The notes under the pieces: generated by a model | Database searches by the model: none | Seen by the model: the letters and a program-made list of their open reading frames with translations, nothing else | Told to the model about the DNA's origin: nothing | Part shown: positions 22,617-35,334 of the stretch, piece by piece | Layout of the letters: every line of letters starts with the position of its first letter | How positions within the stretch are numbered: the first letter of the stretch is position 1 | DNA from: Glandiceps talaboti | Lineage: Eukaryota; Hemichordata; Enteropneusta; Spengelidae | Length of the DNA stretch: 64,000 nucleotides | Reading direction: 5' to 3' | Assembly: GCF_964340395.1 (NCBI RefSeq) | Contig: NC_135568.1 | Location: 429,501 to 493,500, forward strand | Translations under genes and position numbers: made by a program

Positions 22617-22965
22617 CAAAATACATACATACATACATACATACATACATACATACATACAAACATACATACTGTATGTATGTATGTATGTATGTATGTA
22701 TGTATGTATGTATGTATGTATGTATGTATGTATGTATGTATGTATGTATGTATGTATGTATGTATGTATGTATGTATGTATGTATGTATGTATGTATGTA
22801 TGTATGTGTGTGTGTGTGTGTGTGTGCGTGCGTGCGCGCGCGCGTTCGTGCGTGCGTGTGTATGTGTGTGTATGTATGTATGTATGTGTGTGTAGATGTA
22901 TGTATGTATGTATGTATGTATGTATGTATGCATGTATGCGTGTGTGCGCGCGCATGCATTGTATA
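22617..22965. repeat. Inverted microsatellite: (CATA)n switching to (TATG)n, then GC-rich variants
   Basis: (CATA) units at about 22622-22672 meet (TATG) units at about 22676-22806, with the symmetric junction ACATACTGTATGT. TG, CGTG and CGCG blocks follow, then more TATG. Confidence 0.96.
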
Positions 22966-22969
22966 CCTG

Positions 22970-23275
22970 CCCCCCTCCCTCTCTCTCTCTCTCTCTCTCG
23001 CTCTCGCTCTCTCTCTCTCTGATTTGCCTAAGATATATACATATATTATAATTGATTACATAATGTGATTGTTTATCGATTGATCGATTTGCTTCGATCC
23101 ATTCATTCATTCATTCATTCATTCATTCATTCATTCATTCATTCATTGATTGTTATATTGATTTGTATATTGACTGACTGACTGGCTGGCTAACTGACTG
23201 ACTGACTGACTGACTGACTGACTGACTGACTGACTGACTGACTGACTGACTGACTGACTGACTGACTGATTGATC
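22970..23275. repeat. Simple repeats: (CT)n, (ATTC)n, (GACT)n
   Basis: (CT)n runs at about 22977-23021, (ATTC)n at about 23100-23147 and (GACT)n at about 23172-23270. Each is nearly pure, and they are separated by short unique sequence. Confidence 0.96.
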
Positions 23276-23910
23276 GATTATTTCTATTATTCTGAAGTTA
23301 GCCAAACAAGATTCTCATGCCAATGTTCTTGTGACCTCCGAAGTGTGATTTCAATCATAGTTTGGTTTATTCAAATAACGTCCACTAGACAAATAATAAT
23401 AACAATACAATACTGTCATTTGATACCCTTTAAGACTTGGACGACAAACATAACAAAACGTGAATGTGATAACGTTTACTTCCATAAGTATATTGTTTTG
23501 TAAATCCAGATTGCAGGGCTACAGAATCATATTCTAGATGTTTGTTCAGATTGCTGGGCCACAGAATCAGTATTCTAGAAGTTTAATAAACGACAGTTTG
23601 GGTTGTTAGCAAAAGTTCCAAACACATTTGCAAAGTTTCTTCAGTCAAACAAAAATATACGTATTTCAATCAGCTATGAAAATGCTGACAGAAAAAAACC
23701 CAGATGAAAACGAAGTCCCTTGTACTCTCACAAAACCAAACCTCAATAACTACATAACAGTTTACTAATTTAAAACATTGAATGACAAGGTAATGTAAAA
23801 TATTTATGTGTAAGTGACATCAGATATCAACATCATGAACAGAAACTATGGTAACTTTACAGTATAGAACATCAGTGGGGCGCCCTCTCACATGAACATA
23901 GCAGAATCTG
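23276..23910. other. Non-coding interval
   Basis: It holds a two-copy direct repeat at about 23505-23585 ('cagattgcagggctacagaa' and 'cagattgctgggccacagaa'). Nothing else is recognised. Confidence 0.5.
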
Positions 23911-23913
23911 TTG

Positions 23914-23919
23914 TTTATT
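23914..23919 (-). terminator. Candidate poly(A) signal AATAAA of the multi-switch gene
   Basis: The minus strand reads AATAAA about 205 bases after the predicted stop codon at 24123. An ATTAAA at 24040-24045 is an alternative. Confidence 0.4.
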
Positions 23920-24122
23920 GAAAATAATACTGGATGACACCAGGGAGGTTATACCACTCAAGATTTGTCTCTCTTGTCTGTAACATGAGAAACAGACATT
24001 CGTATTGTCTCACAGCAAATTAGCAGTTCCATGTGTATCTTTAATAATTCTGTATTGTACAACATCTTCCGGTCCAATGTCGACTTCTATCATCGTAATT
24101 TTAATTTTAATTATTTTCTGAG

Positions 24123-24193
24123 CTACGATGGAAACTCTGTCTCTTCTATTTCGCCAATTGAGTCTTGCTCTGATGACTGTCGACGAGTCATTG
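24123..24193 (-). CDS. Multi-switch gene, exon J (terminal, 71 nt)
   Basis: A very strong acceptor (long TTTTCTTTT tract, GACTATAG). In phase 1 it reads S-M-T-R-R-Q-S-S-E-Q and ends EIEETEFPS then TAG at 24123-24125. RRQS is a further PKA-type site. The acidic C-terminus fits the rest of the protein. Another phase stays open for 51 codons but does not fit exon I. Confidence 0.6.
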
Positions 24194-25989
24194 CTATAGT
24201 CAAAAAAAGAAAAGAAAATTAAACATAAATGTGTTATTGCTATTCTTGTAGTATAGTATGGGGTTACTCAAGGAAACCAGTATAGTATGGGGTTACTAAA
24301 GGAAACCAGTATAGTATGGGGTTACTAAGGGAAACCAGATGGTCGATATTTTGATAGATACACTGAAGGTGAAATTTGAAAATATGTATAAAACATAGTT
24401 GTGACGTATCAATTTTTTAAATAAATTTGATTGTGCAACATTGTACAGGCAATATGACTATACATTATAGACATTACACATTCTGTCACATTTCCCTCTC
24501 AGTCCAACAGCCTGTCCAGTCAACTGCAAAATTCAAATTCAAGTTACCACATTCACTTTCGAAATGCAATATTTTTGGTTCTTTTGGTTATTTTCTGACA
24601 CCAAAGTCCACCATTATTCCATACCTTTAACAACATGAAAGAATTATTGAACACAACTTACATGGCCTCTCAGTAGATACCATGATCGGAGGAATAGGAG
24701 TTACTTTCCGTCTTCTGGTTACAGCTATTTTAGACTGCAATTACAATAAAATCCTAGTTATGACAAGAAATGTGTGAACATGACCATAATAACAAGTGTT
24801 ACCATATGAATACTAATCTCAGTTACCCAGATTCTCACCGCTGGAGCCCTACCACAACACCACCCAGACAAGACAGTCTGGGTAACCGAGACTATGCAAA
24901 TATATGAGAGTAGATTGGTTGAGAAACCAAAGACTGGGTTTGCTGAGAACTCAGTTATGCAACAGTTATCCTGAAATCGTGATGTGTTCAGTGATTAAAC
25001 TGTGGTGACTCACTCAATGATACGACAAAGGAAACTATTCAACTAATGGGGAAATTCATTGAATTATCGATTACTTAGATAATTATTACTACATATTAAT
25101 CAAACACCATGCTACTACCATGGTTACAGCTATACTACATATAATATCAGTGAAAGATATTGGCTCTATTCATTGTGGACGTAAGTGCTGCTCTGATTGA
25201 CTGGATTTCTATACGTACACCTGTACTGTAGTGTTATTTAAATTGGCCGTTTTAGTCTGTGCCTTTGTGTAGAGGTTTGTATAGTTTAGTTTATGCTCCG
25301 AGTCGCTGTGCGAGGTCGTTCGTCTTTTATAGCCAACAGCAGCGGCCAACTTACTTTGTCCCCCTGAAGACGCTACTGTCTAAGGTGAGTTTTTGTTCGA
25401 TTAAATTTCAAGAGAAAATGAAGTCACTATTCTTTGTGAAACAATGTACTGGACCTACACGTCGCAATTTGGGTGTGGCAGAGCACGTTTCCGTGACAGA
25501 GGTAGGACTAGTAGATCCTACAGTGGATGATACTGTATAAACTCAAAACAATGCTCTCAAACTGGGTTCTCCATTCAAATGGTTCGATACATGTATCAAA
25601 TTGTAAATGTAACAAAATGTACACACCTGTTGGTACATGGATGTATCTGGCAAATCACACAGGCTTGATAATCGACCACACTCATCGTCTTCATTCTCTT
25701 CTTCCATTTCACCATCTTTCTTTGTGTCACTGTCATCTGCTTCTTCTTCCTCTTCTTCAAGTGGCTTCTCATCTTCATCCTCTGTGATGGATAATACATT
25801 TCTTTCATCTTTTTCTTTTGATAGCCCATCTTCCTTCTCCGACTCCTCTTCTTCCTGATACACATTCTCAAATGACTTTTGCTGAGCTATTTGTACTATG
25901 GAATGGTCAAGAGTAAAATAGTTACTAGTAGAATTGTGTTAAGATGACATCATTTACTTAATATGCAGATATGGGTAAGTAGAACATAG

Positions 25990-26067
<78 letters not shown>

Positions 26068-29000
26068 GAACTTCTCTTGAATTGTAAATGCTTCAAGTAA
26101 ATTTAATCGTTCAGTTTTGTATAATTAAGTACAATGTATCATCATGCATTGAAATTAAACAGTTTTAGTGAAAATTGTCTTTTTTCATTTTTTATGGTCC
26201 TAAAAATTATCCTCACCTCCCAGTTTTAATGATTTCATATTCAATGTTGCTGGAGTGTTTTTTCTTATGAGAACTTTTTTGCGTGCCTTGGATGAAGTTT
26301 TAGGAGGGATGGTATTGTCAGTACCATGGTCTTTTTCATGTACACCTCTTATTGAATGAGATTCCTCACTATCATCAACTTCCTTGTCGTCTTCTGCAAG
26401 TGTCTGATGACTCTCCGTTTTCATAGACTGGGAGGGCGCTGTAAGATTAAAAGCGGTACATGTCATTGATTGCAGAATACCATAGACCAGAGGGTCTATG
26501 CGAATACTAAGTAAACTAAAGTTAGAGTATATATTGCACCAACCGAGTGCGTAGCACAGCTGGGCACTCGTTTGGTTGTAATATATACATCAAAACACAC
26601 CTGTATGTGGTCACTCATTGGCCAATCAGGTTTGAGGGAGTGTTTACAAATTAGCATATCATTGTGAGCAACAGGCCCAATCCATTTTAACCACATAGCA
26701 TTTATGGAACATGTGTCTTTGTCGCTAGCTCTCAGCTCTCGAATTTATTTTTTACCCAGATAGCATAAATAAAAACAATAGTTTACCATCAAATCTGTGT
26801 TGTTTCATCAAAACAGCTGGCGTTTGTTTTCTTCTAAGTTTACCAACACCATGTCCTTTCTGTTTAGATTTTGCAATGTTGAGGGCACCCTTTGAATCAG
26901 AAGTTTCCGTTTCTTGATAAGATTTTCTTTGCAATATTTTCTTCCTAGCACCACTAGCATTTGATGAATCAATATCCTTTGACTTCATTTGTCTGTTGTT
27001 GTCTCTTTGCAAAGAGTCGGCGTTGTCGGGAGAGAGCGCCATTTGAAGATCTTTTCCTGCTGACTCATTCACTTCAGTACCAGTAACAGGCTCTTCTAAT
27101 TCCGTCGATTCTTCAAGTTTTTCTGGAAATTGTTTGGCATTTCTAGAAGGTGCTAAATACAAATAAAACAAATAAAAACATTTCGATCGATCAATCAGTT
27201 ACATGATCGCTGCCCCCTGTGGTCAGAGTTGATATGATACGCGCGCTCAGCTGTCGTGGAAGCAGCTTTATTGTTATGTAAATTGTTCATGGGGCGGGGA
27301 CGAAACTATAAATTAATAGTTCTTTAGATAATATCTTGTTTTCGCAATACACTGGTACAATATAATAGCGATAAACCACCCCTGGGGATTTGTATACCAG
27401 TTGGTTTTGACTAGTGCACGCAGTATATGCTCGCTATTACTCGTGCATAAATTTCGTGCACTGGTCAAAAACTCTTGTTATACCATCCCAGGTTTATTGC
27501 TTTAAATAAGCAATCATGAAATTCGCCCTCACACCCCGGCCTCACACATATTGTGTCATGTGACGCATATACGCATCATTTTCCAATTAACACAGTGCAT
27601 ATGACGTGAAAATGTGTGTTTCGGAAGTGACTCGCTAAGAACAATTTTGACCTACCACTAAAATTCGGCGGATTTCGTATTACTGCAGGTGTCAGTTTTC
27701 TCTGTCTGGAATGCATTCCTTCTTTATTTTCATCCTTAGTTATGGCTTTCAAATGTTCAGACATTTTATCCGGCACGCTTTCTGAATGCCTGAATTTATC
27801 TCTCTCACGTTTATCCTTTTTCTTTCTTTCCTTTTTGTAAATGTTGAATCTTTCTTCTTCCGGGTCAGAGAAGGTCACGTATTCAAGGTCAAAGTCTTGA
27901 CACGACACCCCACTATCTAAAGATGCATTGTCGTCATTTTGAACATTTTTGCTCATTTCATCATCTTCGTAGTAAATAGCTGAGTCGCTGTTGCAAGGTC
28001 GTGCCTTTGAGGGCGCTGTAACAAGAACGTGTCAAAACGCTATCAAGTTATATCCGCCAAACTTGGGAGGATGATTTATAATGTAATAAGTAATCGAGCT
28101 GGAAAACGGTATGGACAGCAAAACTATTTTTTTTAATAACAAAAAGTATTTTACAGATATCCAAGGTTGGTAAGTACTTCATACCATCCAAACATTCCTA
28201 TCCAAAATCTATAATTGTTGAAACCGCGTCTTGTGTCCCACCCATTTGTCAGAAAATACGGTTTTTAGTTGCATATTGTGAACTCAGCTCGCTATCGGAA
28301 TGATGGGATATTCCTGTCAACTGTGTTTATCTGTATAACCGCTGGTGTGGTCGTTCCGGTTTTGAAGTTCGATTAATGTCCACGTGAATAAATGTATTTT
28401 GTTATATAATTTTAAGTTGCTTTTAATGATAATAGTTATAATTAATATAATCTAAGTTGATTCAACTATTTGAAAAATACAAGACGCAAGGAGATTCTCA
28501 ATATATTGTACATGACAAAGCAAATGAAAAGAGCGCCCTCAGCGACGAATCTCAGTTTGTCGTATACGTTACCTACCTGTAAATAATGGAGAATAAGGCA
28601 AACTTGCTGGTGTACTTTTCCGCTTCGGTGGCATCTGTGTATATAAGATAAATTTTATCAATTTTCCATTGTTGCTAAAATAGTCTCAATAGATGACTAT
28701 AAAGTGAATCAACATATTTGCATTGGCTTTGAACTTCACCAAGCTATGAGCCAGGCGACGTAGCACGCAAAAAGGGATGATACCTGGGCTCTGGTTTCAG
28801 TTCTGGATTTTACCAATGACATCATACTGGTTGGTCAAACTGTGTATCATTCCAGTAAAAAGTGATATACGAGATCTAGAGTAAATGCAACTGGCAGATA
28901 ATTTCGAAACTAGTACAAGTAGCCCGTCAGGTTATAGCCTCGAGTCCATTCGTGTGATGGTTTTGGTTAAATTCATGTATTTTTGGCTATTGTTGGTGGG

Positions 29001-32000
29001 GAGAGGCGATATCACAAATGCCCACACGACTTGACGATAGAGTTCGTCATATAAGCTTACAACATCAACGTTTAGGTGATATGATTTCTCGTCGTACAAT
29101 AAGCAATGTTATTCCTAAGACCAATTTAGTATTTTTAAGGAGTTTTAGACATCTTCGTCGTTTTCCGCTAGACTAATATTAGTCGGCCTGCTCTATCCGT
29201 GAAAAGAGGGTTGATATCGATCGATGATGTGTGAGGGCGCCCCCTCACGGGGTGTACAGACGAGACTCGGCCCACCATGTACCAACCGCTGCAGATAATA
29301 AATGGGTACCATGGATAATAGGAAGGAATGAGAGTGAAATTGAAGTTTCGTCTTACATTTTCCAACAATGCTAAATTCCTACAAAAAAAGACCCACCGGC
29401 CCGCATAAGGTTTTGTGTATGTAATTTTTTTTTTTTTTTTTAGAGAGATTTGGGGATGGAGAATTAGCTTATTGACTCAGTGTTGTCATGGAAATAGCCA
29501 TTGTCTTTAAAGTGCATTACATGTATTTGTGAAGGCATAAAAACTAATACTTTATTCGAATGCTGTTCTGCTTTTTATTTTATGGAACGAAATTTCAAGT
29601 AGTGACACGTAAGCCATTTGTCAGTTAATGACGTATCCGAAACGGGAAACTATTAAATACCACGAAATCACAGTTCCGTATTTATGTAAACGTATACACA
29701 AAACGTAGGGTGCGTCGATTTTAATGTACAACACACGACAATCATATAAACATTACCATCAATGGTATGATAATGGCGGTATTAGTACTGCGTAGCGACA
29801 TATAGGCATGTGCCACCCAAACTGGTCACTTTTCACGAAAAAATCCCTTAAACAAACATAAGTCGACTTTGCATCTGAATATTCCCTAATCATGGGGTCA
29901 ATGATATGGGAAATGTCTTCATATTTCAGGAATGCCTTCAAATAATCCGAAAAAAAGGTAACTTAGTGATCGGATGATTATGACCGGAAATTCCGATTAA
30001 AGGGTCTGTTTTTGGATTATACATGGGTAGATATTTTGAACTTGGGTCGCACACTGTGACCCCGTCTGAAAATTTGGGAAGTATCCCCGTTTGCGTAAGT
30101 TGCCTCAAAATATTAGTTTTCTAACTGTTTGAGGATACCATACACAGCACGTAACTGCGTTGCGAGATCGAAATCTCTGAAAAAAAACCCAGTACTATCC
30201 TTTTTAGGAACATAAACTTTCCGCGCAAAATCGATTCGGAAGTCACGGAGATCATTACGAGGTGACGGGTTCGTTCAATGTCGAATGCTCAGTTAGATCC
30301 AATCTGATTAAAATCCGATGTAGATGTCGGCTAATCGTTCATTGCTATTTTACCTCTACGACGATCAGGCTAAAAAATGTAAACATGTACCAAGAAGGGT
30401 CAATTCAGGCAAAATAACGAAGGTAAAATAGCAATGAACGATTAGCCGACATCTACATCGGATTTTAATCAGATTGAGTAAGATCATGAAAATTAATAAG
30501 GATTTAGTTAGAAGCTTAATATGCTACAAATATTTAACTATAGTAAAAGAACATTAGTGAGATTGCCTGTAAATACTATAAAAACATAAATCAAATGTAA
30601 TTATAAACTATTTGGACTCTACGGTTGACTGGGTATTGACACTTTGTAACATTTTATGTGATTTCTATGTCGATAAATGTTGATATTTCTGTTATTTCTG
30701 TAACAATTTATGGGATTTCTATCTCGATAAATATTGATACTTATGTAACAATTTATGTGTACTGATTTCTATCTCGATAAATATTGATACTTATGTAACA
30801 TTTTATGTGATTTCTATCTCGATAAATATTGATATATATATGTTTACGAAAGATATCGACTAGTACATGCGTGCACCTTTCATAAAACTAATTTTTTTGT
30901 TTACATTTGAAATCATATGCTTATTCAATAATATTATCGCTATGAAAACACGATAAAGAAAACTATATTGTACTGTCCTATTGTAAAGTTAATTTAAAAA
31001 GAATTCTGTAAAATCACAGTGTCAGATAACATGTTATGCTGTCCTATCAGACACCACTCCATGACGTATCTTACAGTCGAGTAAAAGCATGGCCATTCTG
31101 AGATAACATGAAAACAGCTTTCGTAAATGTTGCTATGGGAACAACGAATAAGTATATCGAAGATGAGAATAATCAAAAAATGCCCCTTCCCTCATGTTTG
31201 CAAGGAAACTTTTAAAGATATACTTGCCTGATGATGCCGCAATTATATTAAAGTCGTCAAGAATATGTAATATAAAAAGCAGAAGTAAATCAACACATGC
31301 GTGGTGCGATGCACTAAGTCATGTAATTTAGTTCCTCTTCCCTTGCCTTTTCATCCACAGAAAGGAGATACGCATGCGCACCAAGCATAAATTGATAAAT
31401 GTGTTTTATGAATAGTTATTTTACCGTTTTCTTTGGTTCCTCCTCAACGTCTTCCTTCAGCGTTTCTTGTTCCTCCTCCTCCTCCTCTTCCTCCTCCTCC
31501 TCCTCCTCCTCTTCCTCTGCCTCCTCTTCTTCTTCTTGCTCTTCTAACTCTTCTTCCCCTCTCCTTTCCTTGCCTTCCTCCTCCTCCTCTCGCTCCTCTT
31601 CAACTTCTTCTCTTTTCTCTTCCTTCTCCCTGCCTTCCTCCTTCTCTCCCTTCCCCTCTTCTACTTCTTCTTCTTCCTGCCCCTCCCCCTTCACTAGTTC
31701 CCGTGTCTCTTCTTCAAGTTCTCCTTCGCTTCTGTTGCTGTCGTCTGTATTTTCTCTATGTTCTTCTAACCTAGCCGACTGTGAGGTAATTATTCTTTGA
31801 GGTGGTTCATAATCTTGACATTCATCTTCTTCGTCAATACTACGTGCATTGAATTGTTGTAGACCTTCTTTTAAATCTAGAATAGAACGAATATTAATGT
31901 CAACATTTGTTAAATAGTCCTTTTGGCATAATACTCGGTTGAAATATATATTTTTAGCACAACTGAACTGATAAAGGTTCAGTAGTGCTATAGGCTTGGT

Positions 32001-32013
32001 GCGGTGTCTGTCC

Positions 32014-32093
<80 letters not shown>

Positions 32094-32534
32094 ACGACTT
32101 AAACTCAAAAACCACCAGACCGATTGCCTTGGTATTTGGTGGGGAGATTACTTGTGGTGTCTAGTTGGGAAATTGCTCAAATGAAAATGGTCGCTTCACA
32201 GATATGTGGTTTGGGTAAAAAAAATGTGATTTTTGGTCAAAAAAGACAAGAAAAGAAAAAATATCTTTTCCGTGTACATCATATCGATGCGTATTCTTGT
32301 CAAGAATAAACTGTTTATCCTTGTTGTGGAACATTTTAATGAACATTTCATTGTTACTTATTTTACCAAAGTTTTGTTGAGTAAAGTTTTTTGAAGGGGG
32401 TGGGGTGTATATCTGGTGAAGTGATCATAAATAAGTGTAAAATATTCAGTTCGATTCGTTTATTTTCGGATAGATGTTGTTTTGATATGTTGGTGGTCGT
32501 AAATCGTTCTCATGAACACCAAACACACAAACAA

Positions 32535-32585
<51 letters not shown>

Positions 32586-35135
32586 CTTCATCACACCTCA
32601 GTTCAGTTGTGCTAAAGTTCTCAAAAATTGACAGAAAGTGCGACAGAGTTATAAGTGTTAGTCTAGTCCTAAATTGAACGTGTTACGATAAAAAGACCGT
32701 CGACAACGACTATACGTATATAGGTAGATAGACTGTCAATAGTCGTCTTGACTTTTTTGTAATTTATCTTTAATACTCTTTTTGCTGCTGAAATTAATAG
32801 AATTAAAACATGGTGTGTGTTGGACGTTAGATGAAGTCAATTGTATTTATGTGCCCGAATCCTTAGTGAGTAATAGTGTAGTGCGCGTTCTGTATCGTGT
32901 GTATAGAACAGAGAATGTACATTGTACATGCTGATTATTATATCACATGTTATAGGTTATGTATGTGCACATAATTAGTATTTAAATAAAACAATATTTC
33001 AGAAACTTTTCTAGGAATACGACAAAATGTAATCCGCGTTTGAATACAGACTAATAGGTAGATTAAATAAGTGTATATTTGATATAAACCATGTTTAGAA
33101 AGATCACAGGCTAGAGACTATCCATTAACTTTTTCACGCCTAATTTTTAACCCCTTTGATCAAAGTGGGCCTTTAACCATGGTTTCAATCCCAGGTTCTC
33201 GCGTCAGTGTTATTTTATCAGTGGCGCATGAAGATAACATAGGCTTATTTTTTGTTCTGGACCAACTTTTCCAAAGCTCTTTCAGACAACTCTTTTTCAC
33301 ACCTCACATTTAATTGTTTTTTTAATATCAAAACGAGCCTTTTTACCATTTGTAATGATCACTAGATTCAAATGCCAACGGCCATGGAATAGTCTAGATG
33401 GATGTAGAGTCAGCTAATCGATAGTGGCAATTAGTATATTACCATGTTTCGTACATAATCTTGTAAAATATACACTAAATACCTGTGTTAACCTTTCAAC
33501 GTTTCTTAACATATATATGTGTGTACAGAAAGTTACAGCAAGTTGAGTAAGATTATACCTGCAGTCATAATAAATTAAATGAAATCGAGCAGATTTCTCC
33601 CAGTTCATTATATATTGGTCCACTAGCTTATTACAGTTGAGACAATAAGAGTGAATAGTTGTAACCGATACCTACAAATTGGAACACGCACCGTACTGTC
33701 ACATGCATTGTTAGATGTCGACCCCACTACAACCCTCCGGCTGTGAGAAGGAAATCCCTACACAATAACATTGTATAGATGCTATGCGTCAACAGAAGTG
33801 AGCAAAGCCAGTAATTCAGAAAACATGGTAATGTTACATAACGACACTGAACTCTTGTTTATGAACTTTGGCATGTTGGCAGGCAGTCCATAAATTAATG
33901 TAATTTTTGGTAAGCTCAATTACACGGAGGATTTGTTGATTTATAAAAGGTAGTGTTACATTAATTCTTAGGTTAATTATAAATATATTCCGTGATGTAA
34001 ATAACGCATGGAGGGACATTGTTTGATGATGCATCTATTTACAGCTGGACTGTGTAAGTGATTTGACGCTATTCACGGATACTATACAAACATAGAACAA
34101 CCTTGAAGCTGGAATGTGTGTGGTCACAATTAGTTCATTCATCTTCGAACTGTAGCTTTTAATTTATTTGACGAAAATTTGTTCACAAAATACATCGTTA
34201 GATGTACCTCATACATGTACGTGTACATGTAGGCACCAAATTAAAGCATTTACCGGACATTGAAACAATATTTTACAATTTACACATACTTCTGAGAAAA
34301 TGTTGTGTAGTTGTTTTAGAAAGTAACAAATAACTAACAAACAAAAACAAAACAACATGTGTCAACAACTTTACGAACATACAAAACTTTGTATCCTTAC
34401 CTTCCCGTGATGGTAGTTTCAAAATAGCTGGAGTTATTTTGCGTCGACGTTCTTTCGGTTTCTCAGGTTGTTGTTCCAAAGTGTCCCCGTCACACGATGA
34501 ATTGAAGCCTCTGTCGGAATATGCTGCTGTAAAACTTTGTGCGGTTGTCGACCCGTAGTACTCTGACGTTGATCGAGGGATAGAAGATTTGCTTGGGAAA
34601 CCACCACCACCTGAAATAGATTCCATTTTACTTTTTGTCGCCCACTAATTCAACCGGAGATCAGGAGCTGTTATCAAGCAAGCTGGAGACTTAAACTAGA
34701 TAGCGAGTTTACCCATGATCCAATGCGTTAAATGCATTAACGAATTTCGTACACTGTTTGCGGTGACAATATTGATAACAAATAATGCCAAAACGATTTT
34801 GGTTTTGGTTTTTACTAGAGAAATTTACACAATATTTAGTATCAATAGCATAAAGTATATTGTAGTAACAGTTAACTTAACAGAGAGTTAGCTGTGTGGT
34901 GTGTATTTTGGCATTACATGTATATAGGTTAAATTATTGAATACGGGTTAAAATACTAAATGAAGCTTCCCACGTAAGTAGTTTGACAAGTCAGAAATCT
35001 TAAAACATGATCATATCGAAATTATTTTTTTGAGTACTAAGTGAATATTTTGGTGAGCACATATCCAGAAGATACCGTCAATCGTCACTTGTGACCGCAG
35101 TGCATGAGTGAGTGAATGGTTGATTGATTGAATGT

Positions 35136-35190
<55 letters not shown>

Positions 35191-35256
35191 TGTGTGTGTG
35201 TGTGTGTGTGTGTACGCATAAGCGTGCGTATTAAGTATTTATTTATGTTTATATAC

Positions 35257-35334
<78 letters not shown>

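Noticed and set aside
25259-25540. Plus-strand frame with a GTGAGT donor at about 25385
   Set aside because: Could be an antisense first exon, but there is no partner exon, no recognisable peptide, and it lies in an intron of the minus-strand gene.
28320-28350. Minus-strand T-P-A-V-I near 28335 as another switch exon
   Set aside because: It lacks the basic R-K-x before Thr and has no donor in the right place.
29360-29381. 22-base micro-exon with acceptor and donor (phase 0 to 1)
   Set aside because: The consensus sites are adequate but the peptide (EFSIVGK) has no switch motif, and inclusion would break the phase between exons C and D.
31210-31260. GC-AG type donor (CAG/GCAAGT) on the minus strand
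   Set aside because: No open frame or motif leads into it.
31399-31800. Plus-strand Ser/Pro-rich frames opposite exon C
   Set aside because: Reverse complement of the GAG/GAA tract. The minus frame has splice sites in the right phase and continues a repeated gene structure.
34273-34626. ATG at 34626 as the start of the multi-switch gene
   Set aside because: Possible as an alternative start, but a CTATTTCAG acceptor lies just inside it and the exon upstream carries a homologous motif and a matching phase.
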